Below, piece after piece: positions 29,458 to 42,650 of a stretch of 64,000 bases of DNA. The stretch is from Salvelinus alpinus. Its lineage: Eukaryota > Chordata > Actinopteri > Salmoniformes > Salmonidae. The notes beneath the pieces were generated by a model. It searched no databases. It was not told the origin of the DNA and saw only the letters and a program-made list of their open reading frames with translations. The DNA is taken from assembly GCF_045679555.1 (NCBI RefSeq), contig NC_092096.1, forward strand, positions 27,474,364 through 27,538,363, read 5' to 3'. Numbering within the stretch: position 1 is the first letter of the stretch; every line of letters begins with the position of its first letter. The position numbers and the translations under genes are program-made.

Positions 29458-29813
29458 CCGCAGCCCCCCATCCACCCCACAACACTGATCGGCAACTTTA
29501 TCCCCATTTTAAAACCATAGCGAACATCCAATACAGTTTTAACAGTTACAGTACTTAATGTTTTCATGAGCAAAGACAGAACAGTTACAAAACTCAGTAC
29601 CAAACCTTCCATAGATTGCTTAGTAATAACTCAAACCAGCTCTGTATGCAAACAGTTGATTTATAATAGTGCCATTTGCCATTTGTACATTTCATATTCT
29701 ACAACAGTAATCACTGGCATTATCCTGTAACAGGTCTTCCATACACAATAAACCGTCAACTCATTAAATACTGTAACACTACCTCATGGTAGTTATCTGT
29801 CAAAAAGATCAAC

Positions 29814-30189
29814 TTAAAGGGGATGTCACCCACTTTTCAACCTCATTTTCATTATCTCCATTACAATACCATCGTCACATGAAAACGTCACATTTCTATG
29901 TTTTGTAGAAAACAAATATGAAGTTAAAAAGATATACCCAATGACATCAAGAAAATACCATCATCCCTCTGGCTAGAAACTCGTTGCGGGTTTTGAAAAG
30001 CACTGTTTGTTTTTAACTTTTAAGCCTACCCTGTGATGTCACAGAGAAGCCTTTTATTAGGACCTTTCTTCTTCTCTTTTTAACCACAGAGCATAGACAA
30101 AACAACGTGTCGTTTTCACACATGTAGACACTGATATGGTGCTGGAGATAATGAATATGAGGTTGAAAAGTGGCGGAATTGTCCTTTAA
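29814..30189. mobile_element. TTAA-flanked MITE in the dcn 3' UTR region
   Basis: The left arm starts TTAAAGGGGATGTCACCCAC and the right arm, reversed, starts TTAAAGGACAATTCCGCCAC; both continue into CTTTTCAACCTCAT and ATTCATTATCTCC-like sequence, giving arms of about 58 bases. TTAA target, Kolobok- or piggyBac-like. No coding capacity. Confidence 0.75.
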
Positions 30190-31805
30190 CAGAAGTCTGT
30201 GCAATGGTTTCGAAGTGTGTGCCCTCAGATTGCATGACTGAAATGTTATTTTGTGTTTGAAAGAAACATTATGAAACACTACAAAATATTTTCAACAACA
30301 AAAAATATCTATGACCACTTTGAAAATATGTACACGATTAACCCTTTAATACCTCACACATGTCAGCTGGTTGAGATTGGCCGAAAAATCTGAATTTGAC
30401 CGGTGTAGATCTTTTGTGTGCAACAAGCCTTTACGTGCATAAATCTGTGACAATTACAGTAGGTAAGCTGACCTGCGGAGCGGGCAGCAAAGGGTTAACT
30501 CGTGTCTTAATACCATTAACACCAGCTAGGATACTAGAATGTACTAGAGTATATTACCTGTGTAGTAGCTAGCGTTCAAAGTGTACCTTTACAATATGTC
30601 GTACTATTTGAAAGAATTCCGATTTTCTTTCTTTCACATTGTAGTCGATTGCCATGTCTCCTGCTTGCTTCACTGTTGATTTAAAGTTGTGTTGTTTTTA
30701 CTAAATGTTCTGACAGTTTAAAGATTTTCCCGTAAAGCATTTATTTCTTCTTCACATTCCATTCTCCCATCTGTCATGTAACATCAGCTCATACAACCAA
30801 GATGAAAATAGCTCTTAAAGATGTAGAATAAACAATATATACGTTCTGAAACAGAAGCCATGCCCAAAGATCTATACGCATGCTTTTCTTCTTTTGACTT
30901 GAAGCACGGTGGTGGTTTCTGGGATGCCATGCTAATGCCTGTTTTCTTTCTCTTCTTTTTTACTTTGCCTTTCTTTTGTTCTTTTTTTTAAGTCTGAAGA
31001 GAATTGGAGGCTGCAGGCGGACTGTCATGCCTTCAGTGCCCATGTTAGTGTGAATGTTTGTATGTATAGACGCTGTATATAAATGCTGTATAAAAAAACT
31101 CTCATTGCTTAAAAGCACAAGCACTTACAGTAGTTCAGACTTAATATATCAACAATAAAGATGTTCCTCTCTTTTTTCTGAGCAGGGGCTCCGCCTAAGG
31201 TGTCCTGAACCAAATAAAAATACCAATTAAAAAGCAGCATTTTTCTGGGGGTGTCGCCAGCAGAGGTCATAACCCTTGGTATGTCCACGTTGTGTGTGTC
31301 GTTGTCATAGAGTTGGAAAGAGGGCCCACCTCCTATCTTTGACATTATTGCTTCTGTGATAGCATAGGTTTTGTGGCAAGTGTGCCCTCTTACCATCTCT
31401 ATGGTCGGTGTGTGGAGGGCTCTACTTGCCCTGTCACTAGATGGAGCTGTAATATCTATGGAAAAGTCAAACGAGTATAGACTTCACAGTGATGGACGGA
31501 GTTTCCAGGTGAACAAGGTCGTGAGGAGGAACAGGTGAGACACCGGAGAAAGCAGGTGAGAAAGTATTCACACTGTAATATTCTACGGTCACACACCAAA
31601 CACAGAGTACTGGAGAGACTCTTAGAACACTCTTAAACGTTGAAAGGCCCTCATAACAAGTAAGCATAAGTGATTTTGTGCAAAACTACAACTGTATCCA
31701 TAAGGTGAAATATCAAGGCTTTAGGGGATTAATGGGCTATCAAGCCTGACTTGAATGGTGTATTTATAAGGGGCGATGTTTTCTGTAGTTGCCAGAACTA
31801 TTGTT

Positions 31806-32300
31806 TTTTTTTTTTTTTTTTTTTTTTTGTAATTTTTTATCCCCTTTTCTCCCCAATTTTCGTGGTATCCAATCGCTAGTAATTACTATCTTGTCTCATC
31901 GCTACAACTCCCGTACGGGCTCGGGAGAGACGAAGGTCGAAAGTCATGCGTCCTCCGAAGCACAACCCAACCAAGCCGCACTGCTTCTTAACACAGCGCG
32001 CCTCCAACCCGGAAGCCAGCCGCACCAATGTGTCGGAGGAAACACCGTGCACCCGCCCCCCTCAGTTAGCGCGCACTGCGCCCGGCCCGCCACAGGAGTC
32101 GCTGGAGCGCGATGAGACAAGGATATCCCTACCGGCCAAACCCTCCCTAACCCGGACGACGCTAAGCCAATTGTGCGTCGCCCCACGGACCTCCCGGTCG
32201 CGGCCGGCTGCGACAGAGCCTGGGCGCGAACCCAGACTCTGGTGGCGCAGCATAGCACTGCGATGCAGTGCTCTAGACCACTGCGCCACCCGGGAGGCCC
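31806..32300 (-). mobile_element. tRNA-derived SINE, about 495 bp, apparently full length
   Basis: On the minus strand the 5' end GGGCCTCCCGGGTGGCGCAG continues to GTGGTCTAGAGC (A box), and GGTTCGCGCCCAGGC is the B box. The 3' end is a poly(A) run (poly(T) at 31804-31828 on plus). A perfect 16-bp target duplication TGCCAGAACTATTGTT flanks it at 31790-31805 and 32301-32316. The body is a teleost/salmonid SINE type; the exact family name was not verified. Confidence 0.9.
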
Positions 32301-33639
32301 TGCCAGAACTATTGTTGCGCTGGCTCTCTGTTGTGGGGTTTTCAGAGAAGTTCAGGGAGGGGACTGGACATCTGAAACAAACAGGATCCAAGGTAAACAG
32401 TAAGAGTGAAGTAATGTAGATACACCAGAATAATATTATATCAACAACAAGCTGAAGGCAACAGTAGTGTTAAAACTCACATCGCTTCAGCGAATATGAG
32501 CTACATTTATGGATTTTATATTAAATATTTAAATGCGACAACCAATCAAGTAAAATGTAAATTGCCTATGGTTGTGGTTGAATAGTCTTGGGTATCAAGA
32601 TACATCGTAAGTACTGTATATTGTTTAATAGCTGACAGATTTGATACGAGGCCAGTGACACCCAGATAACTGTGGTAAAAACATGTCTGCTCTATAGGGG
32701 ATATCTTCAGTCTTTTTCATGAATCCTACTCCCGCAACAGGCAGCATGCCCTGGACCTATGAATTATTGGAAGGTTGTGTTAACAACAAAGATAGGCACT
32801 TTAAAACAAGTTTGCTCCCTTGACTCTTTAAAAAAAAAACGTAGGAAACCCGATATAGTATATTTACTGTAAGAGTATTGATATCATTCACGGTGTGAGA
32901 TATGTCTGTAAAGCCTCCATGATTCCTTGCAGATTTGGGTCACTTACACACACTGAGATACCAGACAATACACATATTGCATATTGACAGGGAGATATTT
33001 ATACAGCAGTGTTTCCCAAACCTCTCTGTGAGTACTCCCAACTGGTCAACTTATTTTCAAACCTAGATTAAAATCAGGTGCGCTCAGCCTGGCCTCAGAG
33101 CCAAACGAAACATACTATACATATAGGCGAGTTGGTTGTTTAGCAACAAAACCAACGCGTGCGCAACTATGGGGCAAAATTAGATTGTTGACAACATGTC
33201 AACTATATTTAGTCTCCAAATGTTTATTGAAAACAAGTAAATTTGCACAATGAGCACTTGTTGTCTCTTAAATACGTTGTTACAGTTGTTGGTTAGCTAG
33301 CTAGTGAATTTTAGCCATATTAGCATTGACATGAAATCAGTCAAAACACCTCAAAACAAGACGTGGTATCAAGAACAAGATTAAACTAGGTGAAACGAGC
33401 CACCTATGATTCCCCACATGGCATCTTGTCATTTTTGCTAGCTTTCTGATCGTTCAGAATCATAACAAAGCACGACTTCCGACCACATCGATGTGCGTGC
33501 ATCATTTTCGTGACATTGTCAGCCAACACGTCTATTTCTGAGCACCTCTAAGACATATGATATGTACTAATGGTCTAGTTACTTCAGACAGAAAGTATGG
33601 AGGTTGGTCGGGGAGGAAGGGTGGACTTAAACCGCGACC

Positions 33640-33695
33640 GTCTAGCAAAAGGTTGCATGTTCAAGTCACGTCGGGGACAACTGTAGCATTTTAGC
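33640..33695 (+). repeat. tRNA-related fragment
   Basis: GGTTGCATGTTCAAGTCACG resembles a B box of a SINE. There is no complete element. Confidence 0.3.
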
Positions 33696-33696
33696 A

Positions 33697-34034
33697 GGAT
33701 TGGGTATGTTACTTTCTAAATGTAATCCGTTAGTTACTAATTACTAGTCCAAAATTGTGAACAGGAATGTAACTTTTGGATTACCCAAACTCAGTCAAAT
33801 AATCTGACTACTTTCAGTTTCTTTTGGATTACTTTCCCCTTAAGAAGCATTAGAAGAAGACAAAAAGGATCCATCAAATGCATTTGGTGTGTCATCCTAG
33901 TAGTCTCTGACTTTCAAAGTATCTGGAATCCTATTACTGATTAGAATATTTTTGCTGGTAACGTAACTGATTACAGTTTGTCTGTAATCAAATGTCATGT
34001 AACTGACTACGTAATCAGTTACTCCCAAATGTTG
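33697..34034. mobile_element. internally deleted copy of the hAT-like element
   Basis: The ends (GGATTGGGTATGTTAC; GTAATCAGTTACTCCCAAA) and interior blocks (AAGCATTAGAAGAAGACAAAAA; CATTTGGTGTGTCATC) match the element at 15916-17468, with about 1 kb missing between them. Confidence 0.7.
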
Positions 34035-34604
34035 CATTTTAGTTTAACCCTTCCCCTAACCCTTATTCTAACCTTAACCCAATTCACCTCACCTGGAATA
34101 TATCAGATGAGGGAATGGTACAGTATTCTGGTGCACCTCTTGTCACAATGGGGCCTGTTATTTAGTGTGTAATACACAGTAATACTAAATGCTCTACAGA
34201 ATGCTCTTCTCTAACAGAAGAAAAGGTAGGTGCCAAATAAGCCTATTCTACTAGAACACAAATTGCACTGTTCATCTAAAAACTGTCATTTCTAGAGAGA
34301 TTTATGATTTTTATGACTTGCTGTATAATCAAACAAGGTCTTCAATTAAATAACTGTCCATAACATAAGGATTACCAGAGAGCTATTTGACTGGGCTGGA
34401 GTCCCAACCAGTAAGGTGATTGGTGGACGTTATAAGGAAGGTGGAGCATGTAGATCCATGACAGGAATGCATCAGTGTTGGAGCCTCTGGCAACGGCACA
34501 CACACGTCTGTTAGTCACACCACAGGGCCATGGGTCTCCTGCCCCTCTCTGTCGCCCCCATGTGGTGGGTATTGGCTTCTCTCCATCGCTCTTTCTTTCG
34601 ACCC

Positions 34605-34830
<226 letters not shown>

Positions 34831-34959
34831 CATAATGCACACCCGGGTTGGCAGGTATATGCATGTGTGTGTGTATGAGGGAGAGACAGGCAGGAGAAGG
34901 TGCATGCATGACAGTGTGAATGTCTATATCCATGTGCCCACGTGTCAGAGTGAAACCGT

Positions 34960-37391
34960 GTCAGAGTGAAACTACAGTATGTGTGAGTGAGACTACACTA
35001 GGTGTGAGTGAGACTACACTAGGTGTGAGTGAGACTACACTAGGTGTGAGTGAAACTACAGTATGTGTGAGTGAGTCTACACTAGGTGTGAGTGAAACTG
35101 CACTAGGTGTGAGTGAGTCTACACTAGGTGTGACTGAGACTACACTAGGTGTGAGTGAGACTACACTAGGTGTGAGTGAGACTACACTAGGTGTGACTGA
35201 GACTACACTAGGTGTGAGTGAAACTACACTAGGTGTGAGTGAAACTACACTAGGTGTGAGTGAGACTACACTAGGTGTGACTGAGACTACACTAGGTGTG
35301 AGTGAGACTACACTAGGTGTGACTGAGACTACACTAGATGTGACTGAGACTACACTAGGTGTAACTGAGACTACACTAGTTGTGACTGAGACTACAGTAT
35401 GTGTGAGTGAGACTGTAGTATGTGTGAGTGAGACTACACTAGGTGTGAGAGAGACTGCAGTATGTATGTGAGTGAGCGTACAGTATGTGTGTGAATGAGA
35501 CTACAGTATGTGTGAGTGAGACTGTAGTATGTGTGAGTGAGACTACACTAGGTGTGAGAGAGACTGCAGTATGTGTGTGAGTGAGACTACACTAGGTGTG
35601 AGTGAGACTACACTAGGTGTGAGAGAGACTGCAGTATGTGTGTGAGTGAGACTACACTAGGTGTGAGTGAGCCTACACTAGGTGTGAGTGAGTCTACACT
35701 AGGTGTGAGTGAAACTGCACTAGGTGTGACTGAGACTACACTAGGTGTGAGTGAGACTACACTAGGTGTGACTGAGACTACACTAGATGTGACTGAGACT
35801 ACACTAGGTGTGACTGAGACTACAGTATGTGTGAGTGAGACTGTAGTATGTGTGAGTGAGACTACACTAGGTGTGAGAGAGACTGCAGTATGTATGTGAG
35901 TGAGCCTACAGTATGTGTGTGAATGAGACTACTGTATGTGTGAGAGAGACTACACTAGGTGTGAGTGAGACTACAGTATGTGTGTGAGTGAGACTACATT
36001 ATGTGTGAGTGAGTCTACACTAAGTGTGAGAGAGAGACTATAGTATGTGTGAGTGAGACTACACTAGGTGTGAGAGAGACTGCAGTATATGTGTGAGATA
36101 GACTGCAGTATGTGTGTGAGTGAGACTACAGTATGTTTGTCAGTGAGACTACAGTATGTGTGAGTGACACTACACTAGGTGTGAGTGAGTCGACAGTATG
36201 TGTGTGAGTGAGACGACAGTATGTGTGTGAGTGAGGCTACAGTATGTGTGAGTGAGACTACACTAGGTGTGAGAGAGACTGCAGTATGTGTGTGAATGAG
36301 ACTACACTAGGTGTGAGTGAGACTACAGTATTGGTTTGAATGAAACTACAGTATGTGTGTGAGTGAGACTACAGTCGGTGTGTGAGTGAGACTACACTAG
36401 GTGTGACTGAGACTACAGTATGTGTGAGTGAGACTACAGTATGTGTGTGAATGAGACTACAGTATTTGTGTGAGTGAGACTACAGTAGGTGTGTGAATGA
36501 GACTACAGTATGTGTGTGAGTGAGACTACAGTAGGTGTGTGAGTGAGACTACAGTATGTGTGTGAGTGAGACTGCAGTATGTGTTTGAATGAGACTACAG
36601 TATGTGTGTGAGTGAGACTACAGTAGGTGCGTGAGTGAGACTACAGTATGTGTGTGAGTGAGACTACAGTAGGTGTAAGAGAGACTGCAGTATGTGTGTG
36701 AGTGAGACTGCAGTATGTGTGTGAGTGAGGCTACAGTATGTGTGTGAGTGAGACTACAGTATGTGTGTGAGTGAGACTACAGTATGTGTGTGAGTGAGAC
36801 TGCAGTATGTGTGTGAGTGAGACTGCAGTATGTGTGTGAGTGAGACTACAGTATGTGTTTGAGTGAGACTACAGTATGTGTGTGAGTGAGACTGCATTAT
36901 GTGTGCGAGTGAGCCTACAGTATGTGTGTGAATGAGACTACAGTAGGTGTGAGTGAGACTACAGTATGTGTGTGAATGAGACTACAGTATTTGTGTGAGT
37001 GAGACTACAGTAAGTGTGTGAATGAGACTACAGTATTGGTTTGAATGAGACTACAGTATGTGTGTGAGTGAGACTACAGTCGGTGTGTGAGTGAGACTAC
37101 ACTAGGTGTGACTGAGACTACAGTATGTGTGAGTGAGACTACAGTATGTGTGTGAATGAGACTACAGTATTTGTGTGAGTGAGACTACAGTAAGTGTGTG
37201 AATGAGACTACAGTATGTGTGTGAGTGAGACTACAGTAGGTGTGTGAGTGAGACTACAGTATGTGTGTGAGTGAGACTACAGTATGTGTTTGAATGAGAC
37301 TACAGTATGTGTGTGAGTGAGCCTACAGTAGGTGCGTGAGTGAGATTGCAGTATGTGTGTGAGTGAGACTACAGTATGTGTGTGAGTGAGA
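34960..37391. repeat. 2.4 kb minisatellite with 21- and 23-bp units
   Basis: The first part is mostly 21-bp units (GTGAGTGAGACTACACTAGGT), the later part mostly 23-bp units (TATGTGTGTGAGTGAGACTA plus CAG). The 21-bp part keeps one plus frame open (SETTLGV heptads), which is not a gene. Confidence 0.95.
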
Positions 37392-37394
37392 TAT

Positions 37395-37550
37395 GCCTTC
37401 CTGCCCTTGAGCAAAGCAGTAACCAGCAACAACAACTCCTCCCCGGGCTGCGATGACGTGGATTAAGGCAGCCCCCCTGCACCTCCCTGATTCAGAGGGG
37501 TTGGGTTAAATGCAGAAGACACATATTGGTTGAATACGTTCAGTTGTATC
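37395..37550 (+). mobile_element. SINE-like repeat piece
   Basis: The body contains CCCCGGGCTGCGATGACGTG, GATTAAGGCAGCCCCCCTG and GATTCAGAGGGGTTGGGTTA, which I recall from a widespread fish SINE-type repeat. It directly abuts the end of the minisatellite. The head is missing. Confidence 0.55.
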
Positions 37551-38024
37551 TTTACTGACAATTTGAGCAACATTAACCTGATACCAGCACTCAATATTCA
37601 TTAGCCTGTACAAACAGTATAGGTTTAAATGCATGTGTGCATGTTCTGTAGCTCCTATTAGAGTAGGGTTCAAACCAACCCTATCTTTGACTCTATGGTA
37701 TAATATATATACTGTATATATATAGCATGGCTGTGTCAAATATATACAGTATATTCATGCTTAATACCCACCTGTGCTGGGCCAATCAAACAAAAAAACA
37801 TCACAAATGGAGGGTGACATTATTGTCAAGCAAAAGAGCACAGATCTGTGCAGAAAATACCATAAAACAATCTCTGCATCATGATTATTTAAAGTAAGTC
37901 AACTGCATGTGATCCACTTGCGAGTGGCAGTATTTGGAACACACACTGAATAATGTGCCTTCCTGTCTATTTGAAATGTTATGGTATTTTGATCAGAACA
38001 GTGGTCTTTTGCATGACAAACATG

Positions 38025-38735
38025 TTGCCTGGAATGAGCACAATATACAAAGCCATCAAACAGGCAGTGTCCATACAGGGCTGAAATCGAATCATACAAC
38101 ACCGGCTCGGACGCTCGACAGATGTGGCAGGGCTTGCAAACTATCACGGATTACAAAAGGGAAACCCAGCCGTGAGATGCCCAGCAACGCGATCCTACCA
38201 GAGCTAAATGTTTTCAATGCTCGCAAGCAACACTGAACCATGCATGAGAGCACCAGCTGTTCCGGAAGACTGTGTGATCTCGCTCTCCATAGCCGATGTG
38301 AGTAATACCTTTAAACAGGTTAACATTCACAAGGCCACTGGGCCAGATGGAATACCAGGATGCATACTCAGAGCATGCTCTGACCAGCTGGCAAGTGTCT
38401 TCACTGACATTTTCAATTTTCAAGTTTTAATGTCACGTGCACAAGTACAGTGAAATGCTTTTCTTGCAAGCTCTAAACCCAACAATCCAGTAAAAAGAAC
38501 AAAAAATAAGAAATCACCTATCCTTGTCCCGGTCTGTAAGATCAACTTGTTTCAAGCAGACTACCACTGACCACTATAGTCCCCGTGCCCAAGAACGCCA
38601 AAGTAACCTGCCTAAATTACTATCGCCCCGTAGTACTCATATCTATAGCCATGAAATGCTTTGAAAGGCTGGTCATGGCTCACATCAACACCATCATCCC
38701 AGACACCCTGGACCCACTCCAATTTGCGTATCTCT
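38025..38735 (+). mobile_element. LINE reverse transcriptase fragment (L2/CR1-like), interrupted
   Basis: Plus-strand translation shows QVNIHKATGPDGIPGCILRA and, after an insertion, [16 protein letters not shown] and [20 protein letters not shown], matching the region missing from or broken in the copy at 18341-20090. The homology stops after CCAATTTGCGTA near 38735. A 100-base LINE tail (38417-38516) is inserted into it. Not functional. Confidence 0.85.
38417..38516 (-). mobile_element. short LINE 3' tail nested in the LINE fragment
   Basis: CAAGTACAGTGAAATGCTTT is the plus-strand signature of the LINE 3' end. It separates the TDIF-N codons from the SVxxTCFKQT codons of the host LINE. A clear target duplication is not visible. 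Confidence 0.7.
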
Positions 38736-39040
38736 CCCAATGCTTTCAATGTTCTTTTGTTTTTTTTAGGTGGGTAAACAGCGTTTACCCTTCACTAGGC
38801 CTACACCCCTGCCGGTAGCCTACCATCTCAGCCAAGGCAATTTTAAACACACAAACACACGCAGAATAGGTAGTCTACATTGAATATAATACATGAGTTC
38901 AATTAAAACATGTTTTACACCCTAGTTCATGAGTTGTCCATATTTAATGGGTTAAATGCTTGGAGTTTTCACAATCGTGTGACATAAAACACAACCTTTC
39001 TTTCTTTACATTAATGCCATTTATGACAGTGTTATTTGTC

Positions 39041-39431
39041 ATTACTATCAAGAATCAAGGTAAGACCCAAGTGCAGACTGTGTGAAGTAACAATGTTTAT
39101 TGTAAGCACCGGGGCAGGCAAACAACAGGTCAAGGCAGGCAGGGGTTGACAATCCAGAGTAGGAGCAAAGGTACAGGACTGCAGGCAGGTACAGGGTCAG
39201 GGACAGGCAAGGGTCAAAAACCAGGAGGACGAGAAAAAGAGAGGCTGGGAAGAGACAGGAGCTGACAGGACGACCCCTGGTAAGCTTGACAAACAAGACC
39301 AACTGGTGACAGACAAACAGAAAACACAGGTATAAGTACACAGGGGATAATGGGGAAGATGGGCGACACCTGGAGGGGGGTGGAGACAATCACAAAGACA
39401 GGTGAAACAGATCAGGGCGTGACAATTACTA
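39041..39431 (-). repeat. dispersed repeat, possibly a solo LTR-like fossil
   Basis: On the minus strand it begins TGTCACGCCCTGATCTG. A direct repeat ATTACTA stands at 39041-39047 and 39425-39431. The interior is AG-rich with CAGGCAGG-type short repeats. The family is not certain; it could be a single long terminal repeat or an unclassified element. No internal coding region. Confidence 0.4.
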
Positions 39432-40202
39432 AGCATTTACCAATTGAATTAGAAAATGTAACTTAAACCCTGTACGAATCATGGATTTTGGAGATCTCGT
39501 AAAATGCACTGTAAGTCTAACTATGCCTACGTAACATTTAATGATGTTTCTCTGTGAAAACAGTTCTCATGGGCACACAAATCCACAATAATGTAGGACT
39601 ATGCCATTGCAAAATGTAATGCTTCTAACCCAAAGAGTCAACTATAGGCCTACTGTCATTTACATATACTTGTTGGATGGATTGGATGCACATTGGTGTC
39701 TAGCTATAGGATAGTTGTCTAGTGGTATTGTCAATCATCATCAGCTGATCCAGGAAAGAAAACAAATATTGATAGAAAGTAATAAAGCTGTATAAATGGT
39801 CTGGTACTTCTGGCCCCGGACGGCACGGAGAAGACCAGTACCCACGCGCACCTGAAAAACAAAACAATGAGCGCTCTAAACAACTGACTGACAAAAACAA
39901 ACAATGATAAATCAACAGATAAAACTAATGCACTGGAATAAAGGCTATTTTGAATCAGGGGCGCATGGAAAATAAATGGCGAAAATTAGGAAGTACAAAG
40001 GAAAATCTATGCATGAAGAGTACTGCCACATATAAATAAATGGTTTAAACCATGACAGAGAGGTAGGGGTGTTCGTTTGAGTTGAAGATTTTCATATTTA
40101 CCACTAAATTATTTAGAGAACCCCCCCCCCCCCCAAAGTTCAAATGTTGTTGCATTTAGGGGAGCTAACATCTCATTCAGGGGAGCGGAGCCCCCCCTGG
40201 CC

Positions 40203-40389
40203 GCCCATAATTCACACGTTACTGGTACTCTCTGTATACAGCCATGTATTTTTACTAGTTGTTATTCATTATTCACTGTATTTATTCCCTGTGTTACTAT
40301 TTCTATTTTATCTCATTTATCTTTATCTTTAACTCTGCATTTCATGTTAGTCGACACCTGAAGCTTGACAAATAAAATGTGATTTTGAT
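40203..40389 (+). mobile_element. LINE 3' end, possibly the tail of the fragment at 38025
   Basis: The sequence ends in CTTGACAAATAAAATGTGAT followed by TTTGATTTG, the tail of this LINE type, on the same strand as the fragment at 38025-38735. About 1.5 kb of unrelated sequence separates them. Confidence 0.6.
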
Positions 40390-40669
40390 TTGAAATCCAA
40401 GAAACCAAATGCTCTGTGCGTGTGTGTCTGTGTTTGTGCGGATACTCAAGTGTGTGTGTTGTATAAATGGGCTTAACCAGCTTAGTCCATCTTACATTAA
40501 GTGGATCTATTGGTTGCCCTTTTAATGCTTCGGTCAGCGCTGGTCAATGGTCCTGCTGCACATGTAGTACCTCATGCAGTGTGTGAGTGCCAGGATGAGG
40601 GGATGGGCTGATCTGGCCAGGGGTGAGACAGTCTGTTAAAAGACAAATTAAACACAGAGTGCGAACAAA

Positions 40670-40849
<180 letters not shown>

Positions 40850-41109
40850 CTGCATGACATCCCATTTTCTCCCTGTAGACTTAAGGGGTGTGTGTACAGC
40901 TTGGGATGGCTCAAGAGGCGTGTGTTTGTGTCATCCAATGATAGTATGGTTTAGCATGAGATCGTTATTAAAATCATGACCTGGTTAACAAGCTGTTGGT
41001 TTCCCAGGAACGTACCAGTGTATTTCCTGTAGTGGACATATCATTTTGTGTGTGTGTCTGTGTGTGTCTGTGCACGTGTGCGAGAGTGTGCGTGTGTGCT
41101 ACATTCACA

Positions 41110-42650
41110 TATGGAAGTGTTAAATCTGGAACGTCTGGAGAATTTGAGCATTCTAATAAACAGAACAGAATGGAAGTGTTACATATGGAATGTCTGGAGA
41201 ATTTGAGCATTCTAATAAACAGAACAGAATGGAAGTGTTACATATGGAATGTCTGGAGAATTTGAGCATTCTAATAAACAGAACAGAATGGAAGTGTTAC
41301 ATATGGAATGTCTGGAGAATTTGAGCATTCTAATAAACAGAACAGAATGGAAGTGTTACATATGGAATGTCTGGAGAATTTGAGCATTCTAATAAATAGA
41401 ACAGAATGGAAGTGTTACATATGGAATGTCTGGAGAATTTGAGCATTCTAATAAACAGAACAGAATGGAAGTGTTACATATGGAATGTCTGGAGAATTTG
41501 AGCATTCTAATAAACAGAACAGAATGGAAGTGTTACATATGGAATGTCTGGAGAATTTGAGCATTCTAATAAATAGAACAGAATGGAAGTGTTACATATG
41601 GAATGTCTGGAGAATTTGAGCATTCTAATAAACAGAACAGAATGGAAGTGTTACATATGGAATGTCTGGAGAATTTGAGCATTCTAATAAACAGAACAGA
41701 ATGGAAGTGTTACATATGGAATGTCTGGAGAATTTGAGCATTCTAATAAACAGAACAGAATGGAAGTGTTACATATGGAATGTCTGGAGAATTTGAGCAT
41801 TCTAATAAACAGAACAGAATGGAAGTGTTACATATGGAATGTCTGGAGAATTTGAGCATTCTAATAAACAGAACAGAATGGAAGTGTTACATATGGAATG
41901 TCTGGAGAATTTGACCATTCTAATAAACAGAACAGAATGGAAGTGTTACATATGGAATGTCTGGAGAATTTGAGCATTCTAATAAACAGAACAGAATGGA
42001 AGTGTTACATATGGAATGTCTGGAGAATTTGAGCATTCTAATAAACAGAACAGAATGGAAGTGTTACATATGGAATGTCTGGAGAATTTGAGCATTCTAA
42101 TAAATAGAACAGAATGGAAGTGTTACATATGGAATGTCTGGAGAATTTGAGCATTCTAATAAATAGAACAGAATGGAAGTGTTACATATGGAATGTCTGG
42201 AGAATTTGAGCATTCTAATAAACAGAACAGAATGGAAGTGTTACATATGGAATGTCTGGAGAATTTGAGCATTCTAATAAACAGAACAGAATGGAAGTGT
42301 TACATATGGAATGTCTGGAGAATTTGAGCATTCTAATAAACAGAACAGAATGGAAGTGTTACATATGGAATGTCTGGAGAATTTGAGCATTCTAATAAAC
42401 AGAACAGAATGGAAGTGTTACATATGGAATGTCTGGAGAATTTGAGCATTCTAATAAACAGAACAGAATGGAAGTGTTACATATGGAATGTCTGGAGAAT
42501 TTGAGCATTCTAATAAACAGAACAGAATGGAAGTGTTACATATGGAATGTCTGGAGAATTTGAGCATTCTAATAAACAGAACAGAATGGAAGTGTTACAT
42601 ATGGAATGTCTGGAGAATTTGAGCATTCTAATAAATAGAACAGAATGGAG
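41110..42650. repeat. 59-bp satellite, about 26 copies, nearly homogeneous
   Basis: Each unit begins AATGGAAGTGTTACATATGG and contains GTCTGGAGAATTTGAGCATT and CTAATAAACAGAACAG. Copies differ almost only by AAACAG versus AAATAG, plus one GACC for GAGC near 41916. The first copy (41110-41168) is the most diverged, as expected at an array edge. Every unit carries AATAAA. Confidence 0.97.

Noticed and set aside
31944-32419. Open frames of 104-157 codons on both strands
   Set aside because: They lie within the GC-rich SINE and have no coding homology.
34920-35899. Plus-strand open frames with SETTLGV heptads
   Set aside because: A 21-bp repeat unit keeps a frame open by arithmetic; no start context, signal or domain is seen.
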